Assembly (NCBI GenBank): GCA_030280995.1
Contig: JASXTE010000001.1
Coordinates: 32,855,700-32,919,699 of the forward strand
From: Hemileia vastatrix
Taxonomy: Eukaryota; Basidiomycota; Pucciniomycetes; Pucciniales; Zaghouaniaceae
Length of the DNA: 64,000 nucleotides
Reading direction: 5' to 3'
Shown here: piece by piece, positions 9,759 to 21,690 of the stretch
How positions within the stretch are numbered: the stretch's first letter is position 1
Layout of the letters: every line of letters begins with the position of its first letter
Program-made: the position numbers and the translations under genes
Notes under the pieces: generated by a model
Told to the model about the DNA's origin: nothing
Databases searched by the model: none
What the model saw: only the letters and a program-made list of their open reading frames with translations

Positions 9759-11259
9759 TGTCAGCCTGTGTATCTCCAGGACTGAGTAAAAAGTAACTAT
9801 AAGTTATGTTAAACACATGAACTATACATGGGAATAATAAATGAGAGTACACAAATAGTATACATAAGTAAAATTATGATAATACACAAAAAATGCCATT
9901 ATAACACCTTATATACATGCATATATCCAACTTTTATAGGTCTTATGTACTTAATATTAAGTTGGAGTATTTTAGGGTAATCTTAAGAACCTTAAGTATA
10001 AGGCTACATAATTTTTAAGTACACTTAAAGCTGTTATATTCATTGTTTTATGCAAAAAACAAGAAATGCGCTTTATTTCACTTAAAAGTTGACTATATGC
10101 GCTATAAAATTGAGAATATCAAAATTGCGCTTTGACAGATCAATTGGGCTCATTTAGAACTATTGATTTGGCTATTTAAATGCATAAAAATAACACTTTT
10201 CAAATTTGGTGTTTTTTATGCCAGAAATGGCTTCTGTGTACTGGCCACATACTGCCTGCTTTTTTCCCATGTGAATAGCTTCATTTTTAGCAAAGTTAGC
10301 TTTTTCACACTATAATTACCCCACATTCTACGCCCAATGTGGGGAAACACACTAAAATAGGCGACAGGCGCTTATTTAGTGTCCTAGCTTAATTAATAAT
10401 GCATTGACCTTGTTTATATGCACTAATTTCATTAATAACCTCACTCTTGGCACTTTATTTCATCACCACGCTTAAATTCGCCTAATTTTAGTCAAGGATT
10501 TACCCATGCAAGGGCCTGCCAAGAACTGCATGTAGTTACCCCACATCTCACGCTCTTTTTTAAGTTTTTGGGTGGTTTCTCAGTCAGTTTTGGTTATTTT
10601 TGAATGGGAATTTCACGTAGTATAATGTCAGGATTAGCCCCATTATTTCTACAGTCAATCCCCCTTATTATTAAGCTATTATTAACCTTAAAAAGTCTCC
10701 TTTAGTCTTTAATATTATTGTTTTATACGCATATACTCTCTTTTTGTCTTTTTCTTTAATTTTGATGGATCTCCCTTATTATTACAGGATTTTGGCGGTT
10801 GTTACTCTTCTAATTATGTCATGGGTTACTGGGAATGTTAATGGGCATGTCTATTAGTTGTTTAGAGGCGTCATTAACTGTGTATTGGGTGGTACATCAA
10901 GGGAATCATTGGGGAACTCAGTGTGTATAAAAGGAGGAGGTTTTTGGGTTGTATTTCTTCATTCTTTATCATTACAATTTAACCAATATAACCAAATCAA
11001 TTACAATACATATCAATTAGTACTTTTATAAGACTTTTGAATAGTATCTGAATTTATATAATCTATTTTTCTACCAACTATAAAGATTGTAAGCCATATA
11101 TAAGAATAGTGAGAATTATATTACTGAGACCTTTATATTTGATTATATTTTACAACTTAGTGGATTAGAACTACAGTATTCATATAGGACCATTAAAATC
11201 TTCTAGACAACTGACTATTCAAGCTAGTTCACGTCCTTTTACTTGACCCTAGCCTGACA
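9759..11259 (+). repeat. element A 3' LTR
   Basis: This 1501-bp copy of the 5' LTR differs by roughly eight substitutions noticed by eye. It ends TGACA at 11259, followed by the duplicated AATAT. Confidence 0.95.
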
Positions 11260-11853
11260 AATATACTAAGGCCAGATTCACCATCATATAAAACTAGAAA
11301 ACTATCTTGACGTAACTTTAAAAAATAATTTGAAGAAAAAAATTCAAAATTAAATGAAAAAAAAATTAAAAATTAAAATGAAAATTTCATCAACCAATAA
11401 TTTTTAACAGTCCAAATCAAGCTTTCTTATTTTATGTAATAGCCAGTATAAAAACCTAAGGCCAGATGCACCATCATATAAAACCAGAAAACTATCTTGA
11501 TGTAACCTTAAAAAAATTGGAAGAGACAAATCCAAATTTAAATGGAAAATGAAAATTAAATCAACAAATTATTTTCACCAATCTAAATCAAGCTTTCCAA
11601 TTTTATATAATATCCAGTAGAACAACCTAAGGCCAGATGCTCATCATAAAAAACCAGAAAACTATCTTGAGATAAATTTAAATTATAATTTGAAGAGAAA
11701 AATCCAAATTCAAATGCAAAAAAAAATTAAAAGGAAAATAAAAAGGAAAATTTAAAAAAATTAAAAAAGAGAAAAAAAATTAAATAAAAAATTTAATAAA
11801 TGAGAAAAAAAGAGAAAAAAAATGGATGAAAATATTTAATGATAGAAAAAATT
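11260..11853 (+). repeat. ~170-190 bp tandem repeat continuing past element A, then AT-rich sequence
   Basis: The anchor GCCAGAT(G/T)CA...CATCATA..AAACYAGAAAACTATCTTGA occurs at about 11271, 11461 and 11632. Units also contain AATCAAGCTTTC and AGCCAGTA blocks. From about 11745 the sequence is A-rich with no recognisable content. Confidence 0.75.
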
Positions 11854-13056
11854 TTATAATATTTTATTTACCATACTTGACAGATCTACTAAGAACATTT
11901 TTTTGTCTAATCGTTTATTATTATTAATACAATTAATAAGACCTTCATTTATTTGGAATGAACAGCCAAAATGGGTAAATTCTTGACATGAAGCTAAAGA
12001 TGGAGATGCTTTTGTAGTTTGATGCCAATGTTGTGAAGAGTTCCATATAGCCTCAACTATTCCATTGCCCCCACAAAAATCAATAATAAATTTATTGTCA
12101 GGAAAATAAAGACCATTTTCCTCATCATAAGAGGGTGATGGAATAGAAAGACCAGTCTCTGGATTAATATAAGTGAAAATTCCAAATGTTATACAATTCT
12201 TATCATGTTTATCTAGATGAACATTATTGTAGAATCCTTTATAAGTGATGATAAAATTAGAAAAAAAATAAAAGCATTTATTTCTTCTTCCAATTCAGGA
12301 TCAGAACAATTTGGTAAACCAGATTCTAAAGAAAGTTGATGGTTTTTTTGAAAATCTTGAATACATAATTCTTTAAATTGATTTACCAAGAAAATATTAA
12401 ATGATCCTAAAGAATTTCATTGTTTCAGATCTTCTTCCATTTGCTCTGGTTTCAAATTTTTCAAAAAAGAATAAATTCTTTAAATATATGAAAAAATTAA
12501 AAATTACTTATAATAAAAAAAATGTTTACACACCAAAAGAAACTCCTTGATTAAATCCTGGTTTCAAACCAAAACCTTTCATGACACCAGAAATCAGATT
12601 TTTTTTGACAAGGGTTGATGAACCAATGCCATTTTATAGATAGTAGAAATTAAATTAGAAAGCTGGAAAAAAACTTCATCCTTTTTCCCATTAAATGAAT
12701 GGACTTCTATGATGAATTGAGGCTTTTATCTGCTATTGAAAACTGCAACAATGACATCTATACTGCCATCTGTAAGGTTTTTGATGTTTTTGTAAAAATC
12801 TTTTTTCTTAAGATTTGATATTAAAGTCTTATAAAATTTGAGATTGTCAAAATGTCCAAAGAATGTTTTGCAAAATATCTTCATCCTGATCAACTTTCTA
12901 TTTTGATAAAATTTTGTCTTTGAATCGCTTCATTCTTTAGCTGGTTCCATGTTAATCTGCTTTATAATTTCTGGCAAGGAATGCTCAGATTGATTGGGAG
13001 AAGGATTAGAATTTAAGGACATTGAAGAGATAGAAGAAAGTAAAGATAAAGAAGAA
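11854..13056 (-). pseudogene. Tet-like 2OG-Fe(II) dioxygenase (Tet/JBP family), C-terminal part
   Basis: On the minus strand the C-terminal ~130 codons end at TAA 11856-11854. They show the order typical of basidiomycete Tet-like 2OG-Fe(II) oxygenases: a His-x-Asp motif (HLD, 12211-12219), FGIFTYINPETG, then FPDNKF.IDFCGGNG, a distal His in WHQTT (12022-12024) and a terminal FGCSFQIN block. In the terminal block, where relatives usually carry an Arg for 2-oxoglutarate (xRFGxSxQ), this copy has His (FTHFGCS, codon 11971-11973). Upstream pieces (MKIFCKTF.GHFD, FLKNLKPEQMEEDL) fit the family's N-terminal half but contain stops and at least one frameshift. Known members act on 5-methylcytosine; activity here is unlikely. 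Element E separates it from its 5' end. Confidence 0.7.
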
Positions 13057-13856
13057 TGTCAAGGGGTCTTTCAGATCTAGAAGTTTTTTCAAGGAGGTCC
13101 AATGGTGGTAACAATGGGATTTAAGGGATTCAAACTTGGGTACATATTTCCTTATCTTATAGATTATTTACTCAATATAAAGAGGTAAAAAGTTGGATTA
13201 TTATTATAATTAATGGATTTGAATTAAGTGAATGTGAATACTAAGACAATAATAGATAGTAATAAAGGGATTGTAAATAGTTGTAATAAAATAAGTAATT
13301 AATGAATGAATAAAAAACAACCAAAAGAGAGGCCTTATATAAGCAATGGAGGCACAATGCACAGCAATCAAACTCTAAAAAATTAGTATTAGAGAGAGAG
13401 AAAAAAAATATTCCAGAAGGAGAATTTTCAAATAATAAAGTTGTTCTAAAAAGAAGGCATCAAAAAGATGTATTTACAGAGTATGTCAGAAATACATCAA
13501 TTTATTTAATATTTACTGTAGAAGTCAATTCTAAATAAGAAATTTGAATTTTTTGTACATATTTAATTTTATTTGAATATTAAAATCTTATTTCAATTTA
13601 AAATCTTTTTTTAATATAAATCTTTATTTCTTACAACCTTTCAAATGAGCACAGTGCTAGAGAGTAAAAATATAAGGGAAAATTTTATATTTAATTTTAA
13701 TTATTCATTTAATTTTATCATTCTGTAATTAGTTAATTTAAAATAAGTAATTTTAATAAAACTAATTTATAATTAAATAATTAAAATAATAAGGTGTGGC
13801 TTCATTCAGTAAATAATTAATTATTTCACTGGGTAAGTCTAGTAGCCTGGCTGACA
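13057..13856 (-). repeat. element E 3' LTR (left)
   Basis: In element orientation it starts TGTCAGCCAGG (right edge, 13856) and ends CTTGACA (left edge). It has a TATATAAG box (plus 13334-13341). A purine tract AGTGAGGGAG precedes it in element orientation, at plus 13857-13866. Confidence 0.92.
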
Positions 13857-13899
13857 CTCCCTCACTATAAAAAAACAATAAAAAAATGCTATGATTTTT

Positions 13900-16800
13900 T
13901 CTTTTTATATTTCTTTAGCAGAGTAGGAAGGTTAGATATCTCCTTCCCAGGTATCTAAGAGTCATAATCAGAAGATTTATTCTTGAATCTCAATAAGTAT
14001 TCTGTACCTTTTTCAGCAGTAACTATTCTGTCATTTAGAATCTTATCAATTTCTGCTGTCTCAGTGATTTCATTAGGGGTCTTTTTGGTCTTCCCCTCCT
14101 TTTGAAAATAAATCACTATTGGATGTGTAAGGTTTCAAAAGAGGTATTGGAAAAACAGGATGTTTTCTGTGATATGGAGAATACAAAATAACTTCAACTG
14201 CATTATCACCAAGCATTCTTCTTACAACAAATGGGCCAACAAATGGGTCTTTATATTTGTTATAACCTTGTAAATTGAAGTAGACTGTGGAAATAAACAC
14301 CTCATCACCCTTTTTAAAAGTTTATTCTTTATGGGATTTGTCCCATCTCTTCTTCTCATATTCAAATGATTTTTTAATAAATTTTTGAGCATGACTTCTA
14401 CATAGTTGTTTCATTTGAAGAAAAGATTTTACACCAGGATGTAAATCCAATTTAGGTATTTTATTTTTGAGAATTTAGGAAGTAGTATTTGGAAAATATC
14501 CAATCCAGAGCTGAAAAGGCTTTCGTTGAGTAACAGAATGAACAGTGCTATTATAAGCAAATTCCAACCCAGGCATTAAGGTAACTCAATAATGGGTGAA
14601 TCTTTCATTGTCTTTATACTCAAGGCCAATGGCACAGTACCTTCTTATCATGTCCTCTAGAGTCTGAATCATTCTTTCAGTTAATCAATCAGTCTGAGGG
14701 TGATGGGAAGTAGAAAGTTTCAGATCACAACCACAAAAATCCATCAGAGACATCCAAAATTCAGAAGTAAATTTGGGTCTTTATAAGAGATTATGGCCTT
14801 TGGGAACCCAGCAGTATTAAATATAGGAGACCACCATAAGAAAGCTGATTCCTTAGTGGAAACATCCTTGTGAATAGGGATAAATTTACACATTTTGGTG
14901 AATCTTTCCACAATAACACAACAAGAGTTATAACTGTATTTTCCAGCAATAGGTAATCCTGTTACAAAATCCATGTTTTTTATCTGCCATGGTGCATCAA
15001 GAGGTTCAATATGTTGCATTAATCAACCTCTTTTACAAGTCAATCTTTTTGATTTTTGGCAAGAATCACAAGATTCAACATATAATTTGGTGTCTTCAGA
15101 CATATTAACCCACCAAGCAGTGTTTTTAATTCTGATAATTGTTTTTTCAAGATCAAAATGTCCAGCCAATATGTCATCATGACAAGTTTTCAAGATGATT
15201 TCTTTCATAGAAGGAGGAATAACATTGACATTACTCAACTTTCTTCTATAATATAGATATCCTTCATCAATTGAAAATTTACCTTTCTCCAAAGCCTTCT
15301 GGTACTTTGTTGAAAGGGTTTTAATTAATGCTTGTATTGAAGCATTCTTTGGATCATTTAATATGGTGCATAACTTTTTCAAGTCAGTATCCTTATCATA
15401 TGAATCCAGAATAAGCTGTAATAGCTCTTCCTCCATATCAACCACATATATCCCATGAATATGAATACTTTAATCCTCAGGATCATAAGCAGGATTAGAG
15501 TCATAATTTGGTAAAGTTAACCTTGATAACATATCCACATTTGAGTGAAAAATACCAGCCCTATGAATAATTGTCATTCTCTATCTGTATTCCTGAAAAG
15601 CTAACTTCCATCTGAAAATATGTCTGTTAGGTGTTTTCAAGTTTAAAAGGGATTTAACTGCACTGCAGTCAGTAACATGTTCAAATTTCTGGTCATCTAG
15701 GTAACAATGTAGCTTTTCTAGAGCCCACACTATGGCTAAACATTCAAGCTGAGTGGCACCATATTCTAATTCACTATTTCTCAAGGTTCTTGAAATATAA
15801 CAAATTACTACTTCTGATACTTTATCATTCATCACTTGTTTTTGATGAAGAGCAGCACCTAGACCAATAAAACTGGAATCAGTGTACAAACAAAAAGGTT
15901 GATTAAAGTCAGGGAAAGCAAGAATTGATGCTGACATCAAACAGTGTTTCTGAGTGTCAAAAGCTCTCTGTCTTTCACTATTCCAGACAAAATAAACATC
16001 CTTTCTAGTCAGTTGGGTAAGGGGTAAAGCTATGAATTGTTAATTTTTAATATACTGTCTATAGTATCCACACATTCCCAAAAAACTCTGGAGCTCTCTA
16101 ACTGTGGTAGGAGCCTTCACCTGCTGTATGGCTGCCACTTTGTTTTGGTCAACACATATCTGTAACCCTGAAACAACATGACCCAGCACTTTTAAGGAAT
16201 GAAAAACAAATTTATATTTCTTCAAAGCAAGTGTCATATTTATTTCTTCCATTTTGTGGAACACTTTACACAGGTGGTTGAGATGGTCCTCAAATGTTTT
16301 TAAAAAATTAATGATATCATCAATATAAACCATCAGCCATCCTTCAATTATCTCCTGATGGAATGTGTTATCCATAACTTTTTGAAAAACTGAAGGGGAA
16401 TTTTTAGGGCCAAATGGCATCCTAATATACTTATAAATACCCATATGAGTAGCAATCATCAGAAAATTCTGGGAATTTTTCTCAACAGGTACTTGGTGAT
16501 ATCCCTTGTTACCATCCAAGCAGCTTATATATTTAGCACCTTGTAAGGTAGCATGTATAGAGCTAATTCTAGGTAAAGGGTAGATATCATCAACAGTATA
16601 GGTATTCAATTCTCTATAATCACCACATAACCTGGCTTTATCTTTCTCATAAGAAATCAGGACAGGTGAGGTAACACAATATTTAGGTGTTTCAACTACC
16701 TTTTCAATAATATTCATTTTCAAAAGGGTAGAGACATTATCCTCAATATCTTTTCTCTTTGTGGGAGAAGAAGGGTAAGGCTTCTTCTTCAAACTAGGTG

Positions 16801-19800
16801 GTATATCAGTTAATGGAAAATATAATGAAAGTTTCATTTCTTCTTAACTAATCCTAGTTCATGTGACCCATTAGCAAAGGCTTTAGGAAAAGATTTTATC
16901 AATTTAATGATGGAATCTTTATCCTCACCAGAAAGTTGTTCTCCAAAAGAAGCATTGTCAATTTCAGACATAAGAGCATGCGTTTCTTTGTAGACCTTCC
17001 TTTATTTGAATCACAGAATTACATGTGTTCAATTCTGGTTTTAACAATCTTTTGGGAGAGGAAATCTTTAATTTTCTCTTCCCATTTATCCCTATTGTGA
17101 AGCATTGGTTTGAAGGATCTAATTTTATGCCATATTTGGTTAAAATGTCATCTCCTATGATAGACCAACTGCTTAAATTATCATTTTTCATGACAAAAAA
17201 ATCACAAATAGCCCTTTCAAAACCATGGTTATATTTAAAAAACACTGTGGCTTTGTATTTACCAATGAGGGAAAAAACAGATCCATAACCTCTCCAATTT
17301 TCAGAAATGATAGGCATCAGTTTTGATTTAAATTCTTGATCCACTGAAGCAAGTGCTTTTTCAGATACTACACTTCGTCCAGCTCCAGAATATAGAACAA
17401 CTTCAATGCTGGCTCCATTGATCAAGACTGGTGCTTTGAGAGGGGCAATAAAAATTGAGGTATCCTCAATGTTCCTTATGATCTCAGCATCCTCAACTGT
17501 AGATTAATCATTATTATCAATATCAATAGTATTTTAATAATGAATATCTTCTTCTAGCATCAAGATTTATTGTTGAGATTCATATGAAATATTGCTGGCA
17601 CAATCACTTGAAGCATCATTCAGTGCTATTGTGTCATCAGCCTGCTCCTCAGTTTGTTCAACAAGATTTATCCTCTTGTTACAGACATGGCCTTTCTGCC
17701 AAGGCTTGTTGCACTTGAAGAAGTGTTTTTTGCATACTTTTTAGGTGAAACAGGGGCAGAAGGTTTACCAACCTTTTCCAGAGGTTTCTGTTGGTAAGTG
17801 GAGGATTTCTCCAGAGGAGTCCTAGGAATGAATCTTCTGGAATCATACTTGTTGTTTAAAAGGATCTCATTACAAGTATAAATGAAGGAAGAAGGTTCTC
17901 TGGAGAACTCAGTCCTGGCAACTATCAAGTCTCTCAAAGACATTGGTAATTTATAAAAGATCCTGTCCCTCTATAACTCAAACTCCATATTTGGGTCCAT
18001 TTCCCTCAAGATTTTTACAGGTTTCATTAAGAACTCAATAGGTTTATCAGTGGAAGAGCTATATCTAGCTTCCTCATACTGCCTTTGTTGAGCCATCCCA
18101 AACATGGAGCCATCAAATTGTGCTTTAATCAATTTTTTCCAATCTTCCCATGAGTAGTCATTCCTATCCAGGAGAACAGATTCATACCACATTAGGGCTA
18201 AATTAGTAAACAAAGAAATTAACTTAGACACAACTTCCTCATCTGGGAGTTTGTAAGAATTTTTTAAGTTATCAATTCTGCAAATGAATTGCTGCCAATC
18301 AGAAGAAGAATCACCATCAAAGGTTGGGTACTGGTCAAGTTTTGGCCAATTCTTTTGATTTGAAGGAGCCTCCTTAGTATTAGCTTGTTTCTGAGTAAGA
18401 AGAAGCTGTAACTTCTCCAATTGTGCAGTAATCTCATTGTTTAATACTTCTGTTGAAGATCCTGGTGCATCATCAATTTTTGATGGAAACTTAGTGGTAT
18501 CAACAGGCATTTCTGAATCTAATTTTACTTTAGATGAACTAGCAGCAAGTAAACTTAGAGCATCCTGTACCATATGTTCCTTCAAAGAAGTTTCAGCATA
18601 TTTTTGATCATTAAACAATGAATTCAATTTTTCTTCAATGGTTTTTAGTCTGGTTTTCACTCTTGGAAGACTAGATAAACTCTCATTGACTGTTGCAAAA
18701 GATAACTCGGTTATATTTTGAAACGATGAATAATGATCACTCAATCTTTTCAGGTTCATCTTATCTACCTCTAGCTCCAGGAAACAGGTAGATACAGTAT
18801 CTTGCAGTTTAGACAAATCATTTTTGATATTTTGCCATAAAGCAACTTTCTTTTCATGGGTTGCTTTGTAATAAAACAAATCATCAGAAACTCTCTGTAA
18901 CTCACTCCTAAATGCTTGATACACTTGTTCAGTTAAAAAACTATAAAAATTTCTGAGAAAATTTCATGTTGTTGATTATATGATTTTGTTTTGCAATAAT
19001 ATCCCTCAAATATTCATCATTAATGTTAGCTACATCTGGAGTAGTTCTCAATGAGGAAACAGAGTAACTTTCCAGATTATCATAAAACTCAGGCTCAAGT
19101 GTTTCATCAATAATATCCATATCAGAATTTATCATTGAAGTAGAAATTAGAACTATAGGATTAGATACATTTGAAATTTGAGCAATTTGTCTACTGTTCT
19201 CAGCCTCTACAGGTCTTACAGTCTCATCTCCTCTTCCAGAATTACCTGGAGGAACTGAATCAGTTACAAGAAATGGTACTTGAGATTCAATAGAGGGTCT
19301 TACCATGGCTTGGGCAAGACTTGGATGTGGTTGTTCTTTCTCCTTCTTCCTCCTTGATAGGGATGAGGAGTTGATGGATTTAACTGATTTATTCTTGAAG
19401 GACCTGCCTGAGGTGCTTGTTGCTGTTGCTGTTGGGACAGATAATCCCATTGGGTGTTCAGCCAATCCAACTGCCACTTTGATACTTCCACCTTTTCCTG
19501 TTGCTGGGGGGCCAGTTGTGGAAGGGCTTTTGGAGGAGGAGGTTTTTTCTTCTCTTGAAGAAAAGACTCTATGCTTCTTACCTTGTCTTCCAGAAAGTCT
19601 ATTCTTGACCTCAGCTTGAGGTTTTCTGTCCTCAACTCCTTGATGTGAGTAGAGATTTTTTACCTGCTGGTTTAAGGGAATCTTTTTTATCTTGAAGCCT
19701 TTGGAAAGCCCTTCTGGGGGGTTTATTGAAGGTTTTTGTTCCTGGGCATTGGTCTCTACCAGAATCCCCTCTTCCTACATTTCCACATCCTGATTGGTTC

Positions 19801-19919
19801 AATGATTTATTAATTTGAGCTAATTTTGTAGTTAAAGGAGAACTCACAGAAGGAGCCTCATCATAATCAATCATACCCAGTTCATCTTCATGTGCAGCAG
19901 AAAAACCTTGGTCAGTCAT
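13900..19919 (-). pseudogene. element E gag-pol, multiply interrupted
   Basis: From ATG 19919 (MTDQGFSAAHEDE) the frame breaks repeatedly. Gag pieces run from 19919 to about 17668 and include WPKLDQYPTFDGDSSSDW. The protease piece (17425-16964) has its catalytic Asp replaced by Tyr (LYSGAG). RT (16837-16040) retains YIDD but is followed by frame breaks. RNase H lies at 15940-15581 and integrase at 15445-14744, with the zinc-binding CDSC. The integrase C-terminal region spans 14300-14073. The chromodomain remnant (about 14050-13910) has a Trp codon changed to TAG. E and A gag share the core region but differ at the N-terminus. Confidence 0.9.
19300..19635 (-). CDS. overlapping second-frame ORF in element E
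   Basis: This 111-codon open frame begins at ATG 19635 (MRTENLKLRSRIDFLEDKV). It has a leucine-zipper-like helix, then VSKWQLDWLNTQWDY, a Gln run, HPYQGGRRRK and the ending PKPW-TAA. It overlaps the gag frame, which is itself frameshifted nearby. The stop overlaps an ATG in the gag frame (CCATGGTAAG). The order helix, W-x-x-D, HPY.G.RR, PW-stop matches the second-frame ORFs of A, B, C and F. Confidence 0.55.
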   Translation of the reverse strand: MRTENLKLRSRIDFLEDKVRSIESFLQEKKKPPPPKALPQLAPQQQEKVEVSKWQLDWLNTQWDYLSQQQQQQAPQAGPSRINQLNPSTPHPYQGGRRRKNNHIQVLPKPW

Positions 19920-20019
19920 TGTTTTAAATCTAACCTGAAGTGAGGGAAAGAAACAATAAGATGAATCAGTTTTATTTTTTCTTTTTTAAAAGAAAAATAA
20001 AAAAGAATATAAATTTCTT

Positions 20020-20400
20020 TAGGAAAAAATCAACTGAAAATAATAATAAATTATTCATTAATTCAAAATAATCTTATAACCAGGATTTACAAGAAATCAA
20101 CTGAAGAAATAAAAATAATTTTTAATTTAACAAATAAATTTATGATAATTATCAGGATTTAAATCAACTGAAGGATATTTAATTACCAGGACTCAATGTC
20201 AACTGAAATAATTTAGTATAGTTTTATTTTTTATTAATCATTAAAATTTTTATTGTCAGGACAATTTTTCAACTGGAACAAAAAAAATATTTTAATTTAT
20301 CAGGACAAAGTCAACTGAAAAATACAATTAATTTAAAAAATAAAAATTTATTACTTCTAGGACTAAGAACACAATTGCTCTATCTTTGTCAACTAGGAAA
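20020..20400 (-). repeat. leader repeats of element E (7 copies)
   Basis: Between gag and the primer site, the plus strand shows seven spaced copies of a motif close to CAGGAC-N(3-9)-TCAACTGAAA: about 20021, 20081, 20151, 20185, 20254, 20298 and 20354. Spacing is irregular (about 35-70 bp), so this is a dispersed leader motif rather than a simple tandem repeat. Element F has the same in its leader. Confidence 0.7.
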
Positions 20401-20742
20401 ATAAATAAAAAATAAATAAATTTCAATTTACCAGACACCTCCCCCTGTAAAATGAGCAAATTAATTCCACTTACAGAGTGCTGAGTAAAAGGAAATACAT
20501 AGAGTATGAAGAGTGCAAAATGACCCACGAATAGTAATCAATAATTACCACAAAATATATAACTATTAGTTAGTATATAAGCCTAAGCTTTGGAGCGTGG
20601 TTCGATTCCCATTTGCAGCAAAAAAATACTTCACATGATATATGACGTTCGTTGTTTTTGTCGTCCACTCGTCCTTATAGGTACCTCAATGGTGATGGTC
20701 CCACAGTCTCCAGTACTCAAGATAACAATGTGCCGTCAATGA

Positions 20743-20760
20743 TTCAGAAAGGTTCCCAAC
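20743..20760 (-). promoter_or_regulatory. putative primer binding site (element E)
   Basis: In element orientation GTTGGGAACCTTTCTGAA follows the 5' LTR directly, with TGG two bases in. It resembles the A-family site (TTGGGGACCTTTCC), suggesting the same or a related tRNA primer. Confidence 0.45.
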
Positions 20761-21560
20761 TTTCAAGGGGTCTTTCAGGTCTATAAGTCTTTTCAATGAG
20801 GTCCAATGGCGGTAACAACGGGATTTAAGGGATTCAAACTTGGGTACATATTTCCTTATCTTATATATTATTTACTCAACATAAAGAGGTAAAAAGTTGG
20901 ATTATTATTATAATTAATGGATTTGAATTACATGAATGTAAATACTAAGGTAATAAGAGATAGTAATAAAGGGATTGTAAATAGTTGTAATAAAATAAGT
21001 AAGTAATGAATGAATAAAAAACAACCAAAAGAGAGGCCTTATATAGGTAAAGGAGGGACAATGCACAGCAATAAAATTCTAAAAAAAGTAGTATGAGAGA
21101 GAGAGAAAGAATATTCTAAAAGGAGTATTTTCAAATAATAAAGTTGTTCTAAAAAGAATGCGTCAAAAAGATGTATTTACAGAGTATGTCAGAAATACAT
21201 CAATTTATTTAATATTTACTGTAGAAGTCAATTCTAAATAAGAAATTTGAATTTTTTGTATATATTTAATTTTATTTGAATATTAAAATCTTATTTTAAT
21301 TTAAAATCTATTTTTTAATATAAATCTTTATTTCTTCCAACCTGCCAAATGAGCACGGTGTTAGAGAATAAAAATATAAGGGACAATTTTATATTTAATT
21401 TTAATTATTCATTTAATTTTATCATTCTGTAATTAATTAATTTATTATAAGTAATTTCAATTTAACTAATTTATAATTAAACAATTAAAATAATAAGGTG
21501 TGGCTTCATCCAGTAAATAATTAATTCTTTCACTGGGTAGGTCTAGTAGCCTGGCTGACA
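20761..21560 (-). repeat. element E 5' LTR (right)
   Basis: This 800-bp LTR has a TATATAAG box on the minus strand (plus 21039-21046). Its outer terminus is TGTCAGCC; its inner end has a G-to-T-type change (CTTGAAA instead of CTTGACA). Confidence 0.92.
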
Positions 21561-21690
21561 AAGAAGAAGTTGAATATATTTGATGGTTATTCTTGGAACT
21601 TTGAAGATTTGAAGACAAGGAAGAAAGAGAGGATAAAGATTATTCAGAAGAAAATGATGATAATGAAGATGAGCAAGTAAAATTATCCAT
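21561..21690 (-). pseudogene. Tet-like gene, N-terminal Ser-rich part
   Basis: On the minus strand MDNFTCSSSLSSFSSE starts near 21690 and continues as a Ser/Leu-rich disordered stretch into the AAGAA duplication. It resumes at 13056 as SSISSMSLNSNPSP, so the two stretches once formed one gene that element E split. One in-frame stop is visible. Confidence 0.5.

Larger units (their letters stand above)
1535..11259 (+). mobile_element. element A: full-length Ty3/gypsy chromovirus LTR retrotransposon
   Basis: Both ends are TG...CA LTRs of 1501 bp (1535-3035 and 9759-11259), flanked by a perfect 5-bp target duplication AATAT (1530-1534, 11260-11264). The 9725-bp element has a leader, one gag-pol frame, a purine-rich tract before the 3' LTR and only a handful of LTR-LTR differences visible by eye, so it is fairly young. 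Domain order is gag, zinc-knuckle-like, protease, RT, RNase H, integrase, chromodomain. That order with a C-terminal chromodomain defines chromoviruses. Two in-frame stops interrupt pol, so it is probably non-autonomous unless they are read through. Confidence 0.95.
13057..21560 (-). mobile_element. element E: full-length gypsy chromovirus on the minus strand
   Basis: 800-bp LTRs at 13057-13856 and 20761-21560 flank the element, with target duplication AAGAA (13052-13056, 21561-21565). Transcription runs right to left. It has the same domain order as A and the same LTR start TGTCAGCC, but diverged sequence, shorter LTRs and a different leader. The coding region is broken by numerous stops and frameshifts. 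It sits inside the Tet-like gene: a Ser-rich coding stretch runs up to both of its edges. Confidence 0.92.

Noticed and set aside
20020..20400. CRISPR-like array in the E and F leaders
   Set aside because: Repeats are short, imperfect and unevenly spaced, in a eukaryotic retrotransposon leader; no cas genes.
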